Positions 9,154 to 17,255 of a stretch of 64,000 nt of DNA are shown here, piece by piece. Source of the stretch: Terrisporobacter glycolicus ATCC 14880 = DSM 1288 (GTDB taxonomy: Bacteria > Bacillota > Clostridia > Peptostreptococcales > Peptostreptococcaceae); assembly GCF_036812735.1 (NCBI RefSeq), contig NZ_CP117523.1, positions 3,596,001 through 3,660,000 of the forward strand, given 5' to 3'. The translations under genes were made by a program, and so were the position numbers. Position 1 is the stretch's first letter. Each line of letters starts with the position of its first letter. The notes below the pieces were generated by a model. It was not told the origin of the DNA. It worked only from the letters and a program-made list of their open reading frames with translations, and made no database searches.

Positions 9154-10503
9154 TTATTTTTGTATAATTATTTTATTATCAACAGGTTTATCTTTATTTA
9201 CTTCGTAAGTAATTATATTGATTAAGTCCTGTTTAATTTCAATCACAGTGTATGTTGGTATTTCTTCAGAATAAATTTTTTTTATATACTCACTTTTATT
9301 TTCCTCTTGTTTATAAAACTTACTTCCTGTGGAAGAACTTCCTGTTATATAAGTTATTCCTTTATTATTTTTTATTATATCTACTTTTTCTTTTGAGCGT
9401 TCTAGTCTTTCCACTGTAAAATCCATTATTTTTTCATTATTTTTCAGCGGATAAGTTCTAGAGTATATATGATCATGACCACATAAAACTAAGTCAATTT
9501 TATTATCTTCTAATATTGAGGGCATTTCACTTCTTAATATTTTTATATCTTTATCATCCTCATGTCGTCCACCACCGTAAATATCATGATGAAATACTGC
9601 AATTTTCCACTTCACATCTTTATTCTTTTCTACAGCTTCGCCAATAAATCTTTTATGCTGAGATATATTTAAGTTATTTGTATTTATAAATAAATATAAA
9701 GTGTTTCCATAAGTAAAGTAATAATCTCCTCCTGCTACAGTTTCACCTAAATTAGTTAAGTTTGGCATATTGAAGTGATTGTAAAAATTCTCATTATCTT
9801 TGTCGTGGTTTCCAACGGCATTTGCTATTGGTATGTGTCGTAAATAACTAGGTGATAAAAAACCAGAATACTCTAAATTACTTGTATATGTTTTAGATAA
9901 ATCATAACTATCTTCTGTTACATTAGTTACATCTCCACCACATACTATAAAGCTAGGATTATTACTTTTATCTACTGATTTTTTTATAACTTTATTCCAA
10001 TTATAAGCATCCTTTTCTACTCCATCTTCATTAGATTTCATTTTTTTTGATGAAGCTCCAATTTGTGGATCTGCCATAAATACAAAAGTATAATTTTGAA
10101 AATTTTGTGTTTTATACTCTAAAGGTTGGCTCCATAGTCCATCACACTCATATGAATACATATAAGTTGTATTAGCTTTTAGGTTTGTAACAGTCACCTT
10201 ATTACTTATAAATCCATTACCTATATCAATACTTTCTCCCTCAAATATTCTTTCCTTTTCATCATTTTCCCAAATTTTTATTTTACTTGCTCCATGAGAA
10301 GATTTGCTATACCAAGAAAAATTAAGCATGCTCTCATTTTCCCCCGGTGTTAAGCATATTTCTGAGAAATGCTCTAACGATATCTGTTCTTTGTCATAGC
10401 TTAAAAAGCAATTTTTATTTTCTTTTGAAATAGACAATACAGGAAAAAATACTATAATAATAATAGACAATAAAATACTAATTATTTTTCTTTTATTTTT
10501 CAT
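9154..10503 (-). CDS. Exported metallophosphoesterase, purple acid phosphatase-like
   Basis: A 449-aa protein with an N-terminal signal sequence (residues about 1-27, basic KNKRK then ISILLSIIIIVFFPVLS). A fibronectin-like N-terminal domain (about 40-135, ICLTPGENESMLNFSWYS) precedes a calcineurin-like catalytic domain with all metal motifs: FMADPQIG, CGGDVTN, AVGNHDKDN, FHHDIYGGG and VLCGHDHIYSRTYP. It probably hydrolyses phosphate monoesters outside the cell; the substrate is unknown. AGGAG site at the start. No phosphate-regulon genes are adjacent. Confidence 0.88.
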   Translation of the reverse strand: MKNKRKIISILLSIIIIVFFPVLSISKENKNCFLSYDKEQISLEHFSEICLTPGENESMLNFSWYSKSSHGASKIKIWENDEKERIFEGESIDIGNGFISNKVTVTNLKANTTYMYSYECDGLWSQPLEYKTQNFQNYTFVFMADPQIGASSKKMKSNEDGVEKDAYNWNKVIKKSVDKSNNPSFIVCGGDVTNVTEDSYDLSKTYTSNLEYSGFLSPSYLRHIPIANAVGNHDKDNENFYNHFNMPNLTNLGETVAGGDYYFTYGNTLYLFINTNNLNISQHKRFIGEAVEKNKDVKWKIAVFHHDIYGGGRHEDDKDIKILRSEMPSILEDNKIDLVLCGHDHIYSRTYPLKNNEKIMDFTVERLERSKEKVDIIKNNKGITYITGSSSTGSKFYKQEENKSEYIKKIYSEEIPTYTVIEIKQDLINIITYEVNKDKPVDNKIIIQK

Positions 10504-10670
10504 TTTTCACTCCTAAAATAATACTTGTTTTTAATATTATTTAATATTAGCGATAAATTATTTATTTTAATTATTAAAATGTAAAATTATATTAGAAATA
10601 AATTAGTAATAATACCACATTAAAATTTATTCGTGGTGTATATAATAACTTAATAGAGATAAGGGGATTT

Positions 10671-11327
10671 ATGATGAATTACAACACTTTGATTTTTGAT
10701 TTAGATGGCACTCTTTTAAATTCTTTAGATGATTTAGCTGATAGTGTTAATTACTCTTTAGAGAGATTAAGTTTTCCCATTAGAAGTAAGAAAGAGATTT
10801 GTTCTTTTATTGGAAATGGTATTGAAAAATTAATTGAGCTTTCATTACCAGATAAAACTTCTTATGATAAATTTGCAGAATGTTTATTTATTTTCAAAAG
10901 GCACTATTCTAAAAATCTAAGAAATAAGACTAAACCTTATGATGGAATAATTGAATTACTAAATTATTTGAAAGAAAACAAATATAAAATGGCAATCGTT
11001 TCTAATAAATTTCAAGATGGCGTTACGGAATTAAATAACCATTATTTTTCAGAGTATATTCAAGTAGCAATAGGAAAATCTCCTGAAAGAAGAAAAAAAC
11101 CATACCCTGATACAGTGCTAAAAGCTATGAATGACTTACATTCATCTAAAAATAAGTGCTTATATATTGGTGATAGCGAAGTAGACTTTAAAACATCAAG
11201 AAATGCAAATATAGACTTTGTAGGAGTTGCTTGGGGATTTAGAGATAAAAAGGTATTAGAAGATTTAGGTGCAAATTATATAATTAATACTCCAAATGAT
11301 TTAATATCTATATTAAGTTGTGAATAG
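10671..11327 (+). CDS. HAD-family hydrolase, phosphoglycolate phosphatase-like
   Basis: 218-aa HAD phosphatase with motif I FDLDGTLLNSLDD near residue 9, a helical cap (about 20-80), motif II IVSNK, conserved Lys in RRKKPYPDTVLKAM and motif IV YIGDSEVDFKTSRNA. This is the Gph/PpaX-like subfamily; the substrate (phosphoglycolate, pyrophosphate or sugar phosphate) cannot be decided from sequence. Two tandem ATGs (10671, 10674) follow AAGGGG; the second has the better spacing. It is one of the few plus-strand genes here and converges on aroF at a shared terminator. Confidence 0.85.
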   Translation: MMNYNTLIFDLDGTLLNSLDDLADSVNYSLERLSFPIRSKKEICSFIGNGIEKLIELSLPDKTSYDKFAECLFIFKRHYSKNLRNKTKPYDGIIELLNYLKENKYKMAIVSNKFQDGVTELNNHYFSEYIQVAIGKSPERRKKPYPDTVLKAMNDLHSSKNKCLYIGDSEVDFKTSRNANIDFVGVAWGFRDKKVLEDLGANYIINTPNDLISILSCE

Positions 11328-11334
11328 TTTCAGT

Positions 11335-11360
11335 AAAAAAGGAGCATACGCTCCTTTTTT
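11335..11360. terminator. Bidirectional terminator between the HAD gene and aroF
   Basis: A-run, GGAGC-ATAC-GCTCC stem-loop, T-run; functional in both directions for two convergent genes. Confidence 0.85.
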
Positions 11361-11364
11361 ATAT

Positions 11365-12369
11365 TTAATCTTCTAAACTAGAAAGTATTTGTATTTTTTT
11401 CATAAGTTTATCAAATTGTTCTGGTGTTATTGATTGTTGTCCATCGGATAAAGCCTTTTGAGGATTATTATGAACTTCTATCATAAGACCATCACATCCT
11501 GCAATTACAGCAGCTTTTGACATAGATTCCACGTATTCGCTGCTTCCTGTTCCATGGCTTGGATCTACTATTATTGGTAAATGTGAATGTTTTTTTACTA
11601 CAGGAATAGCACTTAAATCTAAAGTATTTCTAGTATAAGTTTCAAAAGTCCTTATTCCTCTTTCACATAAAATTATATTTTCATTTCCACCTGCCATAAT
11701 ATGCTCTGCGCTAAGAAGCCATTCTTCTATGGTTGAAGATAGACCTCTTTTTAATATTACTGGCTTGTCCGTTTTTCCTACTTGTTTTAATAAATCATAG
11801 TTTTGCATATTTCTTGCGCCTATTTGTATTACGTCAACAGTATTCATAAATTCATCTAAATAACTAATTGACATTAGCTCAGATATAATAGGAAGGCCGG
11901 TTTCTTTCTTTGCAATCTCCATCAGTTTAAGTCCATCTAGTTCCAGTCCTTGAAAACTATATGGAGAGGTCCTTGGCTTAAAAGCTCCTCCTCTTAAAAA
12001 GTTGGCTCCACTTTTTTTTACTTTTCTTGCAATCTCAACAATTTGCTCTTCACTTTCCACAGCACAAGGTCCAGCTATTATTCCAAGGTATTTACTTCCA
12101 ATTTTATTACCATTTATATTTACGATAGTATCTTCTGGATGAAATAATCTATTTGCTTTTTTATACGGTTCTTGAACCTTTAAAATTTTTGATACACATT
12201 TTAAAGCTTTAACTTCTTCTAAATCAGATTTCGATGCATCTCCTAATATTCCTATAACACAGTTGTGTTTTCCTTTTGAAACATTAACTCCTAAATTTTT
12301 ATTTGTTATATAATTTACTACTTGATTTATATCGTCACTAGTGTAGTTTTGGTCCATTACTACAATCAT
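11365..12369 (-). CDS. aroF: 3-deoxy-7-phosphoheptulonate (DAHP) synthase
   Basis: Condenses phosphoenolpyruvate and erythrose-4-phosphate, the first step of the shikimate pathway. It is the type I-beta class: an N-terminal ferredoxin-like regulatory domain (about residues 1-70, MIVVMDQNYTSDDINQVVNY) precedes the KDO8P-synthase-like barrel with IAGPCAVESEEQIVEIA, GGAFKPRTSPYSFQGL, ILKRGLSSTIEEWL and PIIVDPSHGTGS. It has a GAGGGAGG site. The gene lies 17 nt downstream of a chorismate mutase gene; in this class the mutase often binds the synthase and mediates feedback, so a functional pair is likely. Confidence 0.95.
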   Translation of the reverse strand: MIVVMDQNYTSDDINQVVNYITNKNLGVNVSKGKHNCVIGILGDASKSDLEEVKALKCVSKILKVQEPYKKANRLFHPEDTIVNINGNKIGSKYLGIIAGPCAVESEEQIVEIARKVKKSGANFLRGGAFKPRTSPYSFQGLELDGLKLMEIAKKETGLPIISELMSISYLDEFMNTVDVIQIGARNMQNYDLLKQVGKTDKPVILKRGLSSTIEEWLLSAEHIMAGGNENIILCERGIRTFETYTRNTLDLSAIPVVKKHSHLPIIVDPSHGTGSSEYVESMSKAAVIAGCDGLMIEVHNNPQKALSDGQQSITPEQFDKLMKKIQILSSLED

Positions 12370-12386
12370 AGTTTGCCTCCCTCTAT

Positions 12387-12659
12387 TTAGCGGTGATTTT
12401 CTTCATTTTGTATTAGTTTACTTAAATTCATTAAATTTCTAAAAAATCCTTCTAATACAAATCTATAGTCCTTGTTTTTTAAATAAGATAAATTTTTTTG
12501 AATAACTTCTTCTTCTCTCTTAGCGTTTAAAATTCCTATTTCTTGTTCTTTTTTGCATCTTGATATTTCTCTGGATATGTCCATACGTCTTTCAAATAAT
12601 TCAGTTATTTGCTTATCTATTTCATCTATTTCATCTCTGTACTTCTTTAAGTTGTCCAT
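12387..12659 (-). CDS. Chorismate mutase, AroQ class
   Basis: A 90-aa all-helical protein: LKKYRDEIDEIDKQITELFERR, ISREISRCKKEQEIGILNAKRE and a third helix with RNLMNLSK. The conserved Arg/Lys/Glu pattern is that of AroQ mutases, which convert chorismate to prephenate. It is the first gene of a two-gene unit with DAHP synthase, so it may also act as the synthase's allosteric partner. AAAGGA site; a good sigma-A promoter lies about 50 nt upstream. Confidence 0.9.
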   Translation of the reverse strand: MDNLKKYRDEIDEIDKQITELFERRMDISREISRCKKEQEIGILNAKREEEVIQKNLSYLKNKDYRFVLEGFFRNLMNLSKLIQNEENHR

Positions 12660-12690
12660 AATTTTATTCCTTTCTTATTTAATTTAAAAA

Positions 12691-12710
12691 AGAGAGCTTA
12701 TGAGCTCTCT
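12691..12710 (-). terminator. Terminator of the CPBP gene, overlapping the aro promoter start region
   Basis: 8-bp stem AGAGAGCT / AGCTCTCT with a 4-nt loop, followed by six U on the minus strand. The predicted aro start site falls inside its first arm, so the full hairpin forms only in transcripts arriving from upstream. Confidence 0.7.
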
Positions 12711-12711
12711 A

Positions 12712-12740
12712 ATAATATCTAATTTATGTAGATATTTCAA
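12712..12740 (-). promoter_or_regulatory. Sigma-A promoter of the chorismate mutase-DAHP synthase unit
   Basis: Minus-strand TTGAAA (12735-12740), 17-bp spacer, TATTAT (12712-12717). Confidence 0.7.
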
Positions 12741-12862
12741 TAGTTTCTTATTTATTTTATTTTTATAAGAAATCTATAAGTATAAGTGAACTCACAATAA
12801 TGATCTTCCTTTTACTTATTATTTTATCAAGTCATTTTAGTTATTCCATATTTATTAAAAAC

Positions 12863-13558
12863 TTATCTTGCAAAAAAAACATTTATCAAACTATGTACAA
12901 ATATACATAAATAAGTATCTTTATATTTCATTTTAACTAGTCCAAGTATAAAGGCTATTATTAAACCAAAGAAAACTTTCGAGATAATTATATCTATTGT
13001 AAAAAACGAACTACCAACTACACTTAGGTTCTGACTTACTATATCCCAATAACCTATTTTAAATAGAGCTGATAAAAAACTTACAATTACTAAAACTTTT
13101 TTTTCATCTTTTTGGAAGCTTCTAATATAGTTCCATACATAATCTCTAAAAATCATTTCTTCAAATATAGGTTGAGCTATTAAAGCTAATATAAGTATTA
13201 TTAAATTAGATGATACATATCCTCCATAAAAAAACGGTGATACAAATACGGCACATAAAGCTGCTCCGCCTAATATTAATCTTATATTTTTATTATCGTA
13301 TCTGTTATTTAACTTAATCAACCTTTGTCCAGGCGGATTAAATAAATCATTTCCCCTCAAAATAAGAGAAATGCTTATTCCAACTAACATAATAGATATA
13401 ATGTTAGCAATATTAACATTTTCCAATGTGAAGTTTAATTGACTTAAAAATATATATTTTATAATTACCCTAGCAATCTGTACTATAACCAGCAAAATAA
13501 TAGCATCTAAAACATATTCTTTATTTTTAGAAATATATCTATCTTCTTTTATATTCAA
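12863..13558 (-). CDS. CPBP family intramembrane protease
   Basis: Multi-pass membrane protein (about six to eight helices) with the CPBP/Abi signature: EEMIFRDYVWNYI (EExxxR) in the second half and FVHSLINVFFA near the end, where the conserved His sits. Family members act as intramembrane metalloproteases or bacteriocin self-immunity proteins; no bacteriocin genes are adjacent. I place the start at TTG 13558 (231 aa), preceded by GGGTGAT at 5 nt. The upstream ATG at 13594 lacks a ribosome binding site and overlaps a TGCTATAAT extended -10 element, so it is more likely part of the promoter. Confidence 0.8.
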   Translation of the reverse strand: MNIKEDRYISKNKEYVLDAIILLVIVQIARVIIKYIFLSQLNFTLENVNIANIISIMLVGISISLILRGNDLFNPPGQRLIKLNNRYDNKNIRLILGGAALCAVFVSPFFYGGYVSSNLIILILALIAQPIFEEMIFRDYVWNYIRSFQKDEKKVLVIVSFLSALFKIGYWDIVSQNLSVVGSSFFTIDIIISKVFFGLIIAFILGLVKMKYKDTYLCIFVHSLINVFFAR

Positions 13559-13652
13559 ACATATCACCCACAATTTATTTTGTATAGTATTCATTATAGC
13601 ACAGTATTAGTAATATATAGAAATATAAAATCATAATAATTTAAGTATTTAA

Positions 13653-13964
13653 TTAGTCATATAATCCATTTAAAACCCTGCAAACTGTTGCCTTACTCCA
13701 TGAAGTTTCTTTTGATATTTCTCTATAGCTAAGTCCATCATTTCTTAATTCTTTTATTTGCTCGATATCTGAGTCCTTAATTTGTTTTTCTTTTGGTTTC
13801 AAATTGTTTCTTAATAATCTTAAATGCTCTATCTCCTCTTTTAAGCTCTCTATTTCCATTTGCTTTGCTCTTAATTTCTCTTCGTAAGTATCTCTCATTT
13901 CATTAAACTCTTTAATATAATTAACTTTCCAATCATCTTGTGATTTTGTTTTAAATAATCCCAT
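13653..13964 (-). CDS. Small coiled-coil plus helix-turn-helix protein, function unknown
   Basis: 103 aa. Residues about 18-58 form a charged coiled coil (EMRDTYEEKLRAKQMEIESL). Residues about 68-103 form a resolvase-type helix-turn-helix: IKELRNDGLSYREISKE and TSWSKATVCRVLNGLYD. The C-terminal HTH resembles that of transposases and Hin-type recombinases, but no catalytic domain is present. It probably binds DNA as a coiled-coil dimer. AGAGGTG site upstream of ATG. No phage or transposon genes adjoin it. Confidence 0.75.
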   Translation of the reverse strand: MGLFKTKSQDDWKVNYIKEFNEMRDTYEEKLRAKQMEIESLKEEIEHLRLLRNNLKPKEKQIKDSDIEQIKELRNDGLSYREISKETSWSKATVCRVLNGLYD

Positions 13965-14358
13965 TTTATTACACCTCTATTCATATTTATTTCCTTCAAT
14001 ATAGGATAGTTTCTTTATTTACAGCGAAATCCCTTGTAATTTACAAGCAAATCTATTCTAAAAATTAAGCTAAAATTCAACCTTTTTTATTAATTTTCAA
14101 AATATTATTTTATATTTCTATGAATTAAGAGTATCTTCTTGGTTAAATATTAAAATAATAATATTTAATTTGTATTGACGTAGGATTTATTCTTGTAATG
14201 TGATATTATAAATTAGATAAAAAATATATAAAATTAACTTTTCTTTACACACTATATATCTTTCCTATGACATTAAACTAATATATGGAATCTTTTATTT
14301 AGATATATTTGTTGCTCGAAATTTAGAGAAGTAAAATTTATAAAGAGAGGTCGTAAAT
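13965..14358. other. Gene-free interval between divergent HTH and DEAD-box genes
   Basis: 394 nt of AT-rich DNA that must hold the promoters of both divergent genes. Visible are a short palindrome CTTGTAATTTACAAG near 14033 and a TTGACG near 14175 without a well-spaced -10. A long 5' leader on the helicase mRNA is possible, but I see no conserved RNA structure. Confidence 0.4.
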
Positions 14359-15465
14359 ATGAATTTTAAAGAATTAGGCATAGGTAATGACTTAGTAGAT
14401 GAATTAAGTCAAATGGGAATAAAAACTCCTACACCTATACAAGAAGAAGCTATTCCTTTAATTTTAAATAAAAAAGATATAATTGCTCAATCTCAAACTG
14501 GCACAGGTAAGACTTTCGCCTTCTTATTACCAATGTTTGAGAATATTAACCCAAAAGATAATAATATTCAAGGATTAATTATTACCCCAACCAGAGAACT
14601 TGCTATTCAAATAAGTGAAGCTGCTCAAAAATTAAATAAAGCTAAAGAAATAAATATATTAGCTGCTTACGGTGGAAAGGATATAAAATCTCAATTAAAT
14701 AAATTAAAAAGAAGCATTCATTTAGTAATTGCTACTCCTGGTAGACTTTTAGATCATTTAGATAGAGATTCTATAAATCTTAGTAAGCTAAAAACACTTG
14801 TTATAGACGAAGCTGACCAAATGCTTTTAATGGGCTTTAAGAATGAAATGGAGGCAATTATAAAGGAAACTAATAAAAAAAGACAAACTTTGTGTTTTTC
14901 AGCAACTATGGATTCTGATGTAAAGAAACTAGCTTATAGACACACAAAAGAGCCTGCTGAAATAACTATTAAAAGTAAAGAAATTACTATAGATACTATC
15001 AAACAAGAAGTTGTTGAAACTACAGATAGACAAAAAAAAGATGCTTTATGTAAAGTGTTAAATGAAGATAATCCATTTATGGCAATTATTTTTTGTAGAA
15101 CAAAAAGAAGAGTTGATGCTTTAGAAGAGGCTCTTGCTATTGATGGCTATAATTGTGAAAAATTACATAGTGATATTTCTCAATCTAAGCGTGAAAGAAT
15201 AATGAAATCTTTTAGAAAAGCTGATGTTCAATATCTAATCGCTACAGATGTAGCCTCTAGAGGGCTTGATATTACTGGTATAACCCATATTTATAACTAT
15301 GACATCCCAGAAACTAGCGAAGATTATATTCATCGTATAGGTAGAACTGGTAGAGCTGGAGAAGATGGCTATACTTGTATGTTTGTCGATCCTAAAAATA
15401 CTAGAACATTAGATGAAATTGAAAGTGACATTAAATATAAAATTCCTAGAAGAGTTTTAGAATAA
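14359..15465 (+). CDS. DEAD-box ATP-dependent RNA helicase, minimal core
   Basis: A 368-aa helicase comprising just the two RecA-like domains: Q-motif region PTPIQEEAIPLIL, AQSQTGTGKTFAFLLP, PTRELAIQ, ATPGRLLDHL, VIDEADQML, CFSATMD, IIFCRTKRRVDAL, LIATDVASRGLDI and HRIGRTGRAG. It lacks the C-terminal extension (RNA-binding or basic tail) common in CshA/DbpA proteins, so target recruitment must lie in the core. It probably acts in ribosome assembly or RNA decay at low temperature, an inference from the family. AGAGAGGT site at the start. Confidence 0.93.
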   Translation: MNFKELGIGNDLVDELSQMGIKTPTPIQEEAIPLILNKKDIIAQSQTGTGKTFAFLLPMFENINPKDNNIQGLIITPTRELAIQISEAAQKLNKAKEINILAAYGGKDIKSQLNKLKRSIHLVIATPGRLLDHLDRDSINLSKLKTLVIDEADQMLLMGFKNEMEAIIKETNKKRQTLCFSATMDSDVKKLAYRHTKEPAEITIKSKEITIDTIKQEVVETTDRQKKDALCKVLNEDNPFMAIIFCRTKRRVDALEEALAIDGYNCEKLHSDISQSKRERIMKSFRKADVQYLIATDVASRGLDITGITHIYNYDIPETSEDYIHRIGRTGRAGEDGYTCMFVDPKNTRTLDEIESDIKYKIPRRVLE

Positions 15466-15475
15466 ATTTAACATT

Positions 15476-15507
15476 AAAAAACCTATCTAATTTTAGATAG
15501 GTTTTTT
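15476..15507. terminator. Bidirectional terminator between the helicase and the 88-aa gene
   Basis: ACCTATCTA / TAGATAGGT stem flanked by A- and T-runs; it overlaps the stop codon region of the minus-strand gene. Confidence 0.85.
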
Positions 15508-15772
15508 AATTATGATCAATCATAAATTTTAATTTAATACATAAATCATGCTTACATAGATCTATTAGCTTGTAAGCAACGTGATTTTTAGGTTCATTAT
15601 CATCCTCATCTTCATCGATTCCAACAGATACTATTTTTTGCTTTTCATAATCAAATTTAATATTAATATTAGGTGTATAAAAGTCTTTTATATCCACAGA
15701 AAAATCATATAGTTTATCTTCTTTATTACTTTCAATACTCTTAATTACTAAATGTTTATTTTCAAATAACAA
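15506..15772 (-). CDS. Small acidic protein of unknown function
   Basis: 88 aa starting with TTG (MLFENKHLVIKSIE), preceded by AGGATGGTGAT. The middle is beta-rich, followed by an acidic stretch GIDEDEDDNEPKNHVAYKLI and a Cys-containing segment DLCKHDLCIKLKF. No signal peptide or membrane segment. I do not recognise the family with certainty; it looks like one of the short conserved clostridial hypotheticals. Monocistronic between two terminators. Confidence 0.65.
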   Translation of the reverse strand: MLFENKHLVIKSIESNKEDKLYDFSVDIKDFYTPNINIKFDYEKQKIVSVGIDEDEDDNEPKNHVAYKLIDLCKHDLCIKLKFMIDHN

Positions 15773-15844
15773 ATTATCACCATCCTTATATAATTTATAT
15801 TTTCCACTCTTATTAAATTTATAAATAAAAAATAATATAAAACA

Positions 15845-15880
15845 AAAAACAGCATTAATTTATTTATTAATACTGTTTTT
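15845..15880 (-). terminator. Terminator after the YaiI/YqxD gene
   Basis: 15-bp stem with one G-T wobble (AAAAACAGCATTAAT and near-complement) just downstream of the minus-strand stop at 15907. Confidence 0.65.
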
Positions 15881-15906
15881 CATATTTTTTTATTTTAATA
15901 TTCTTT

Positions 15907-16353
15907 TTAATTACTAATAAGAGATTTTTGACAAGCTTCAACTAAAGTCTTTTCAAAATTAATATTGTCTTCATTAGACCTTTTCTTAGGTCCTTTAACT
16001 CTACCTCTACTTTTTCTAATTTTCTTAGATATATGTCGGTTATAAAGCAACCTATCAATATTGTCATTTGTATAGATTAAACCATTTTGATTTATAACAT
16101 AGGATGCTTTATTAAGTGCCATAGCTGCTAATCCGTAATCTTGTGTTATGACAATATCTTCTTTTTGAACAAAGTTTATAAGGGCAAAATCAACAGAATC
16201 TGCTCCTTTTGAAAATACCATTGTTTTTGCTCCTTCTTTGTCAAAAATATGTGAGGTATCACACATTATAATCACATCTATATTAAATTTTTTTGATACC
16301 TTTATTGTTAAATCTATTACTGGACATCCATCTCCATCAATTAATATTTTCAT
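15907..16353 (-). CDS. YaiI/YqxD family (UPF0178, DUF188) protein
   Basis: 148-aa soluble protein with the hallmark MKILIDGDGCPVIDLTIKV and the conserved DIVITQDYGLAAMALNK and IDRLLYNRHISKKIRKSRGR. The fold is PIN/NYN-nuclease-like and the Asp residues could bind metal, but the function is not established. The start at 16353 has TAGGAG and lies 15 nt after the rsgI stop, so it is probably the third gene of a sigI-rsgI transcript. Confidence 0.88.
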   Translation of the reverse strand: MKILIDGDGCPVIDLTIKVSKKFNIDVIIMCDTSHIFDKEGAKTMVFSKGADSVDFALINFVQKEDIVITQDYGLAAMALNKASYVINQNGLIYTNDNIDRLLYNRHISKKIRKSRGRVKGPKKRSNEDNINFEKTLVEACQKSLISN

Positions 16354-16368
16354 ATTGTCTCCTATTTT

Positions 16369-17247
16369 TTAATCTTCATCATCTTCATCATCTTCATCGT
16401 CATCGTCATCATCTTCATCATTATTATCATCATCTTCATCGTCATCATCGTCATCAGATTCATTTTCAGTTCTATCTTCTAACTCATCTTGTAGCTCATC
16501 CATAACTTCTTCATTTAGATAAACATTATCTTTACCATTTGTACCTAGAAGAGACATAATCTCATCTACAGACATATTTTCTATGGTATCTTCTAATATA
16601 TCTTCATCTAAATCGCATAATGCTTCATATCTACCTATACTTACGCCTTTTTCTTTTGCAAGTGCTATATCTTCTTCAGTTCCCTTTAGATAAACAAATT
16701 TGGTATTATTTAATCCCTTACTAACCGTATCTTTTACTTCACTTTCATACTTATCATTACTAATTTTATTAGTAAAAGTAAATCCTACTATACCTTCTTT
16801 ACTATCACCATGATTTTTACTTAAATACTGTTCTAATATCTTTATTCCTTCTTCCAATGTTTTACCCTTTAATTCCTCTAGGTTAATTGTCTTACCATCA
16901 TCATTAACTCCATAAATATTAACTATATTTTTATTTTTATCTAATTCAAACTCAATACTTGGGTTAATATCTATGGACATTAAGGCATAAGTTCCACCTG
17001 TAGTATTATTTTTTACTATAGGTACTACTAATAATACTAGCATTGCAGCAATAGTTAAAATAGGTATTATTTTATTTTTCATAGTATTTCTACTTTTAGT
17101 TAATTCATATAAATCCTCTTCTAAGAAAAATATTGTATCTCCAACTTGCATGTTTTCCTTATTTCTTATTCTAACAACAGTAGAGTCGTCTTTTAGAACT
17201 AAGGAATATTTTTCCTTTACTTCAAGTATAATTCCTTTATTATACAT
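16369..17247 (-). CDS. rsgI: RsgI-type anti-sigma factor with a polyacidic extracellular tail
   Basis: 292-aa partner of SigI. Residues 1-50 are the cytoplasmic RsgI N-terminal domain (YNKGIILEVKEKYSLVLKDD) that binds the sigma factor. Residues about 60-78 form the single membrane helix. The extracellular juxtamembrane domain (about 88-230) contains SIDINPSIEFELDKNKNI; an Asn-Pro (N95-P96) here is the position reported for RsgI autocleavage. The C-terminus is unusual: 26 of the last 28 residues are Asp or Glu, where cellulolytic clostridia carry carbohydrate-binding domains. The tail is encoded by a GAT/GAA-type trinucleotide tract. Starts 8 nt after sigI. Confidence 0.88.
   Translation of the reverse strand: MYNKGIILEVKEKYSLVLKDDSTVVRIRNKENMQVGDTIFFLEEDLYELTKSRNTMKNKIIPILTIAAMLVLLVVPIVKNNTTGGTYALMSIDINPSIEFELDKNKNIVNIYGVNDDGKTINLEELKGKTLEEGIKILEQYLSKNHGDSKEGIVGFTFTNKISNDKYESEVKDTVSKGLNNTKFVYLKGTEEDIALAKEKGVSIGRYEALCDLDEDILEDTIENMSVDEIMSLLGTNGKDNVYLNEEVMDELQDELEDRTENESDDDDDDEDDDNNDEDDDDDDEDDEDDED
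16372..16459. repeat. Trinucleotide (ATC/TTC/GTC) tract encoding the RsgI acidic tail
   Basis: About 88 bases made almost only of ATC, TTC and GTC triplets on the plus strand (GAT, GAA and GAC on the coding strand). Because the unit is 3 nt, expansion or contraction would change tail length without shifting the frame. Confidence 0.8.
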
Positions 17248-17255
17248 AATTCAAC

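Noticed and set aside
12691-12710. Hairpin as an attenuator or T-box-like leader of the aro unit
   Set aside because: The predicted start site lies inside its first arm, no T-box or leader-peptide features were seen, and it is better explained as the terminator of the CPBP gene.
13559-13594. ATG 13594 as the start of the CPBP protease
   Set aside because: It overlaps an extended -10 element and has no ribosome binding site; TTG 13558 has GGGTGAT at the right distance.
16293-16505. Plus-strand open frame rich in His
   Set aside because: Antisense shadow of the rsgI GAT/GAA repeat; no ribosome binding site or independent support.
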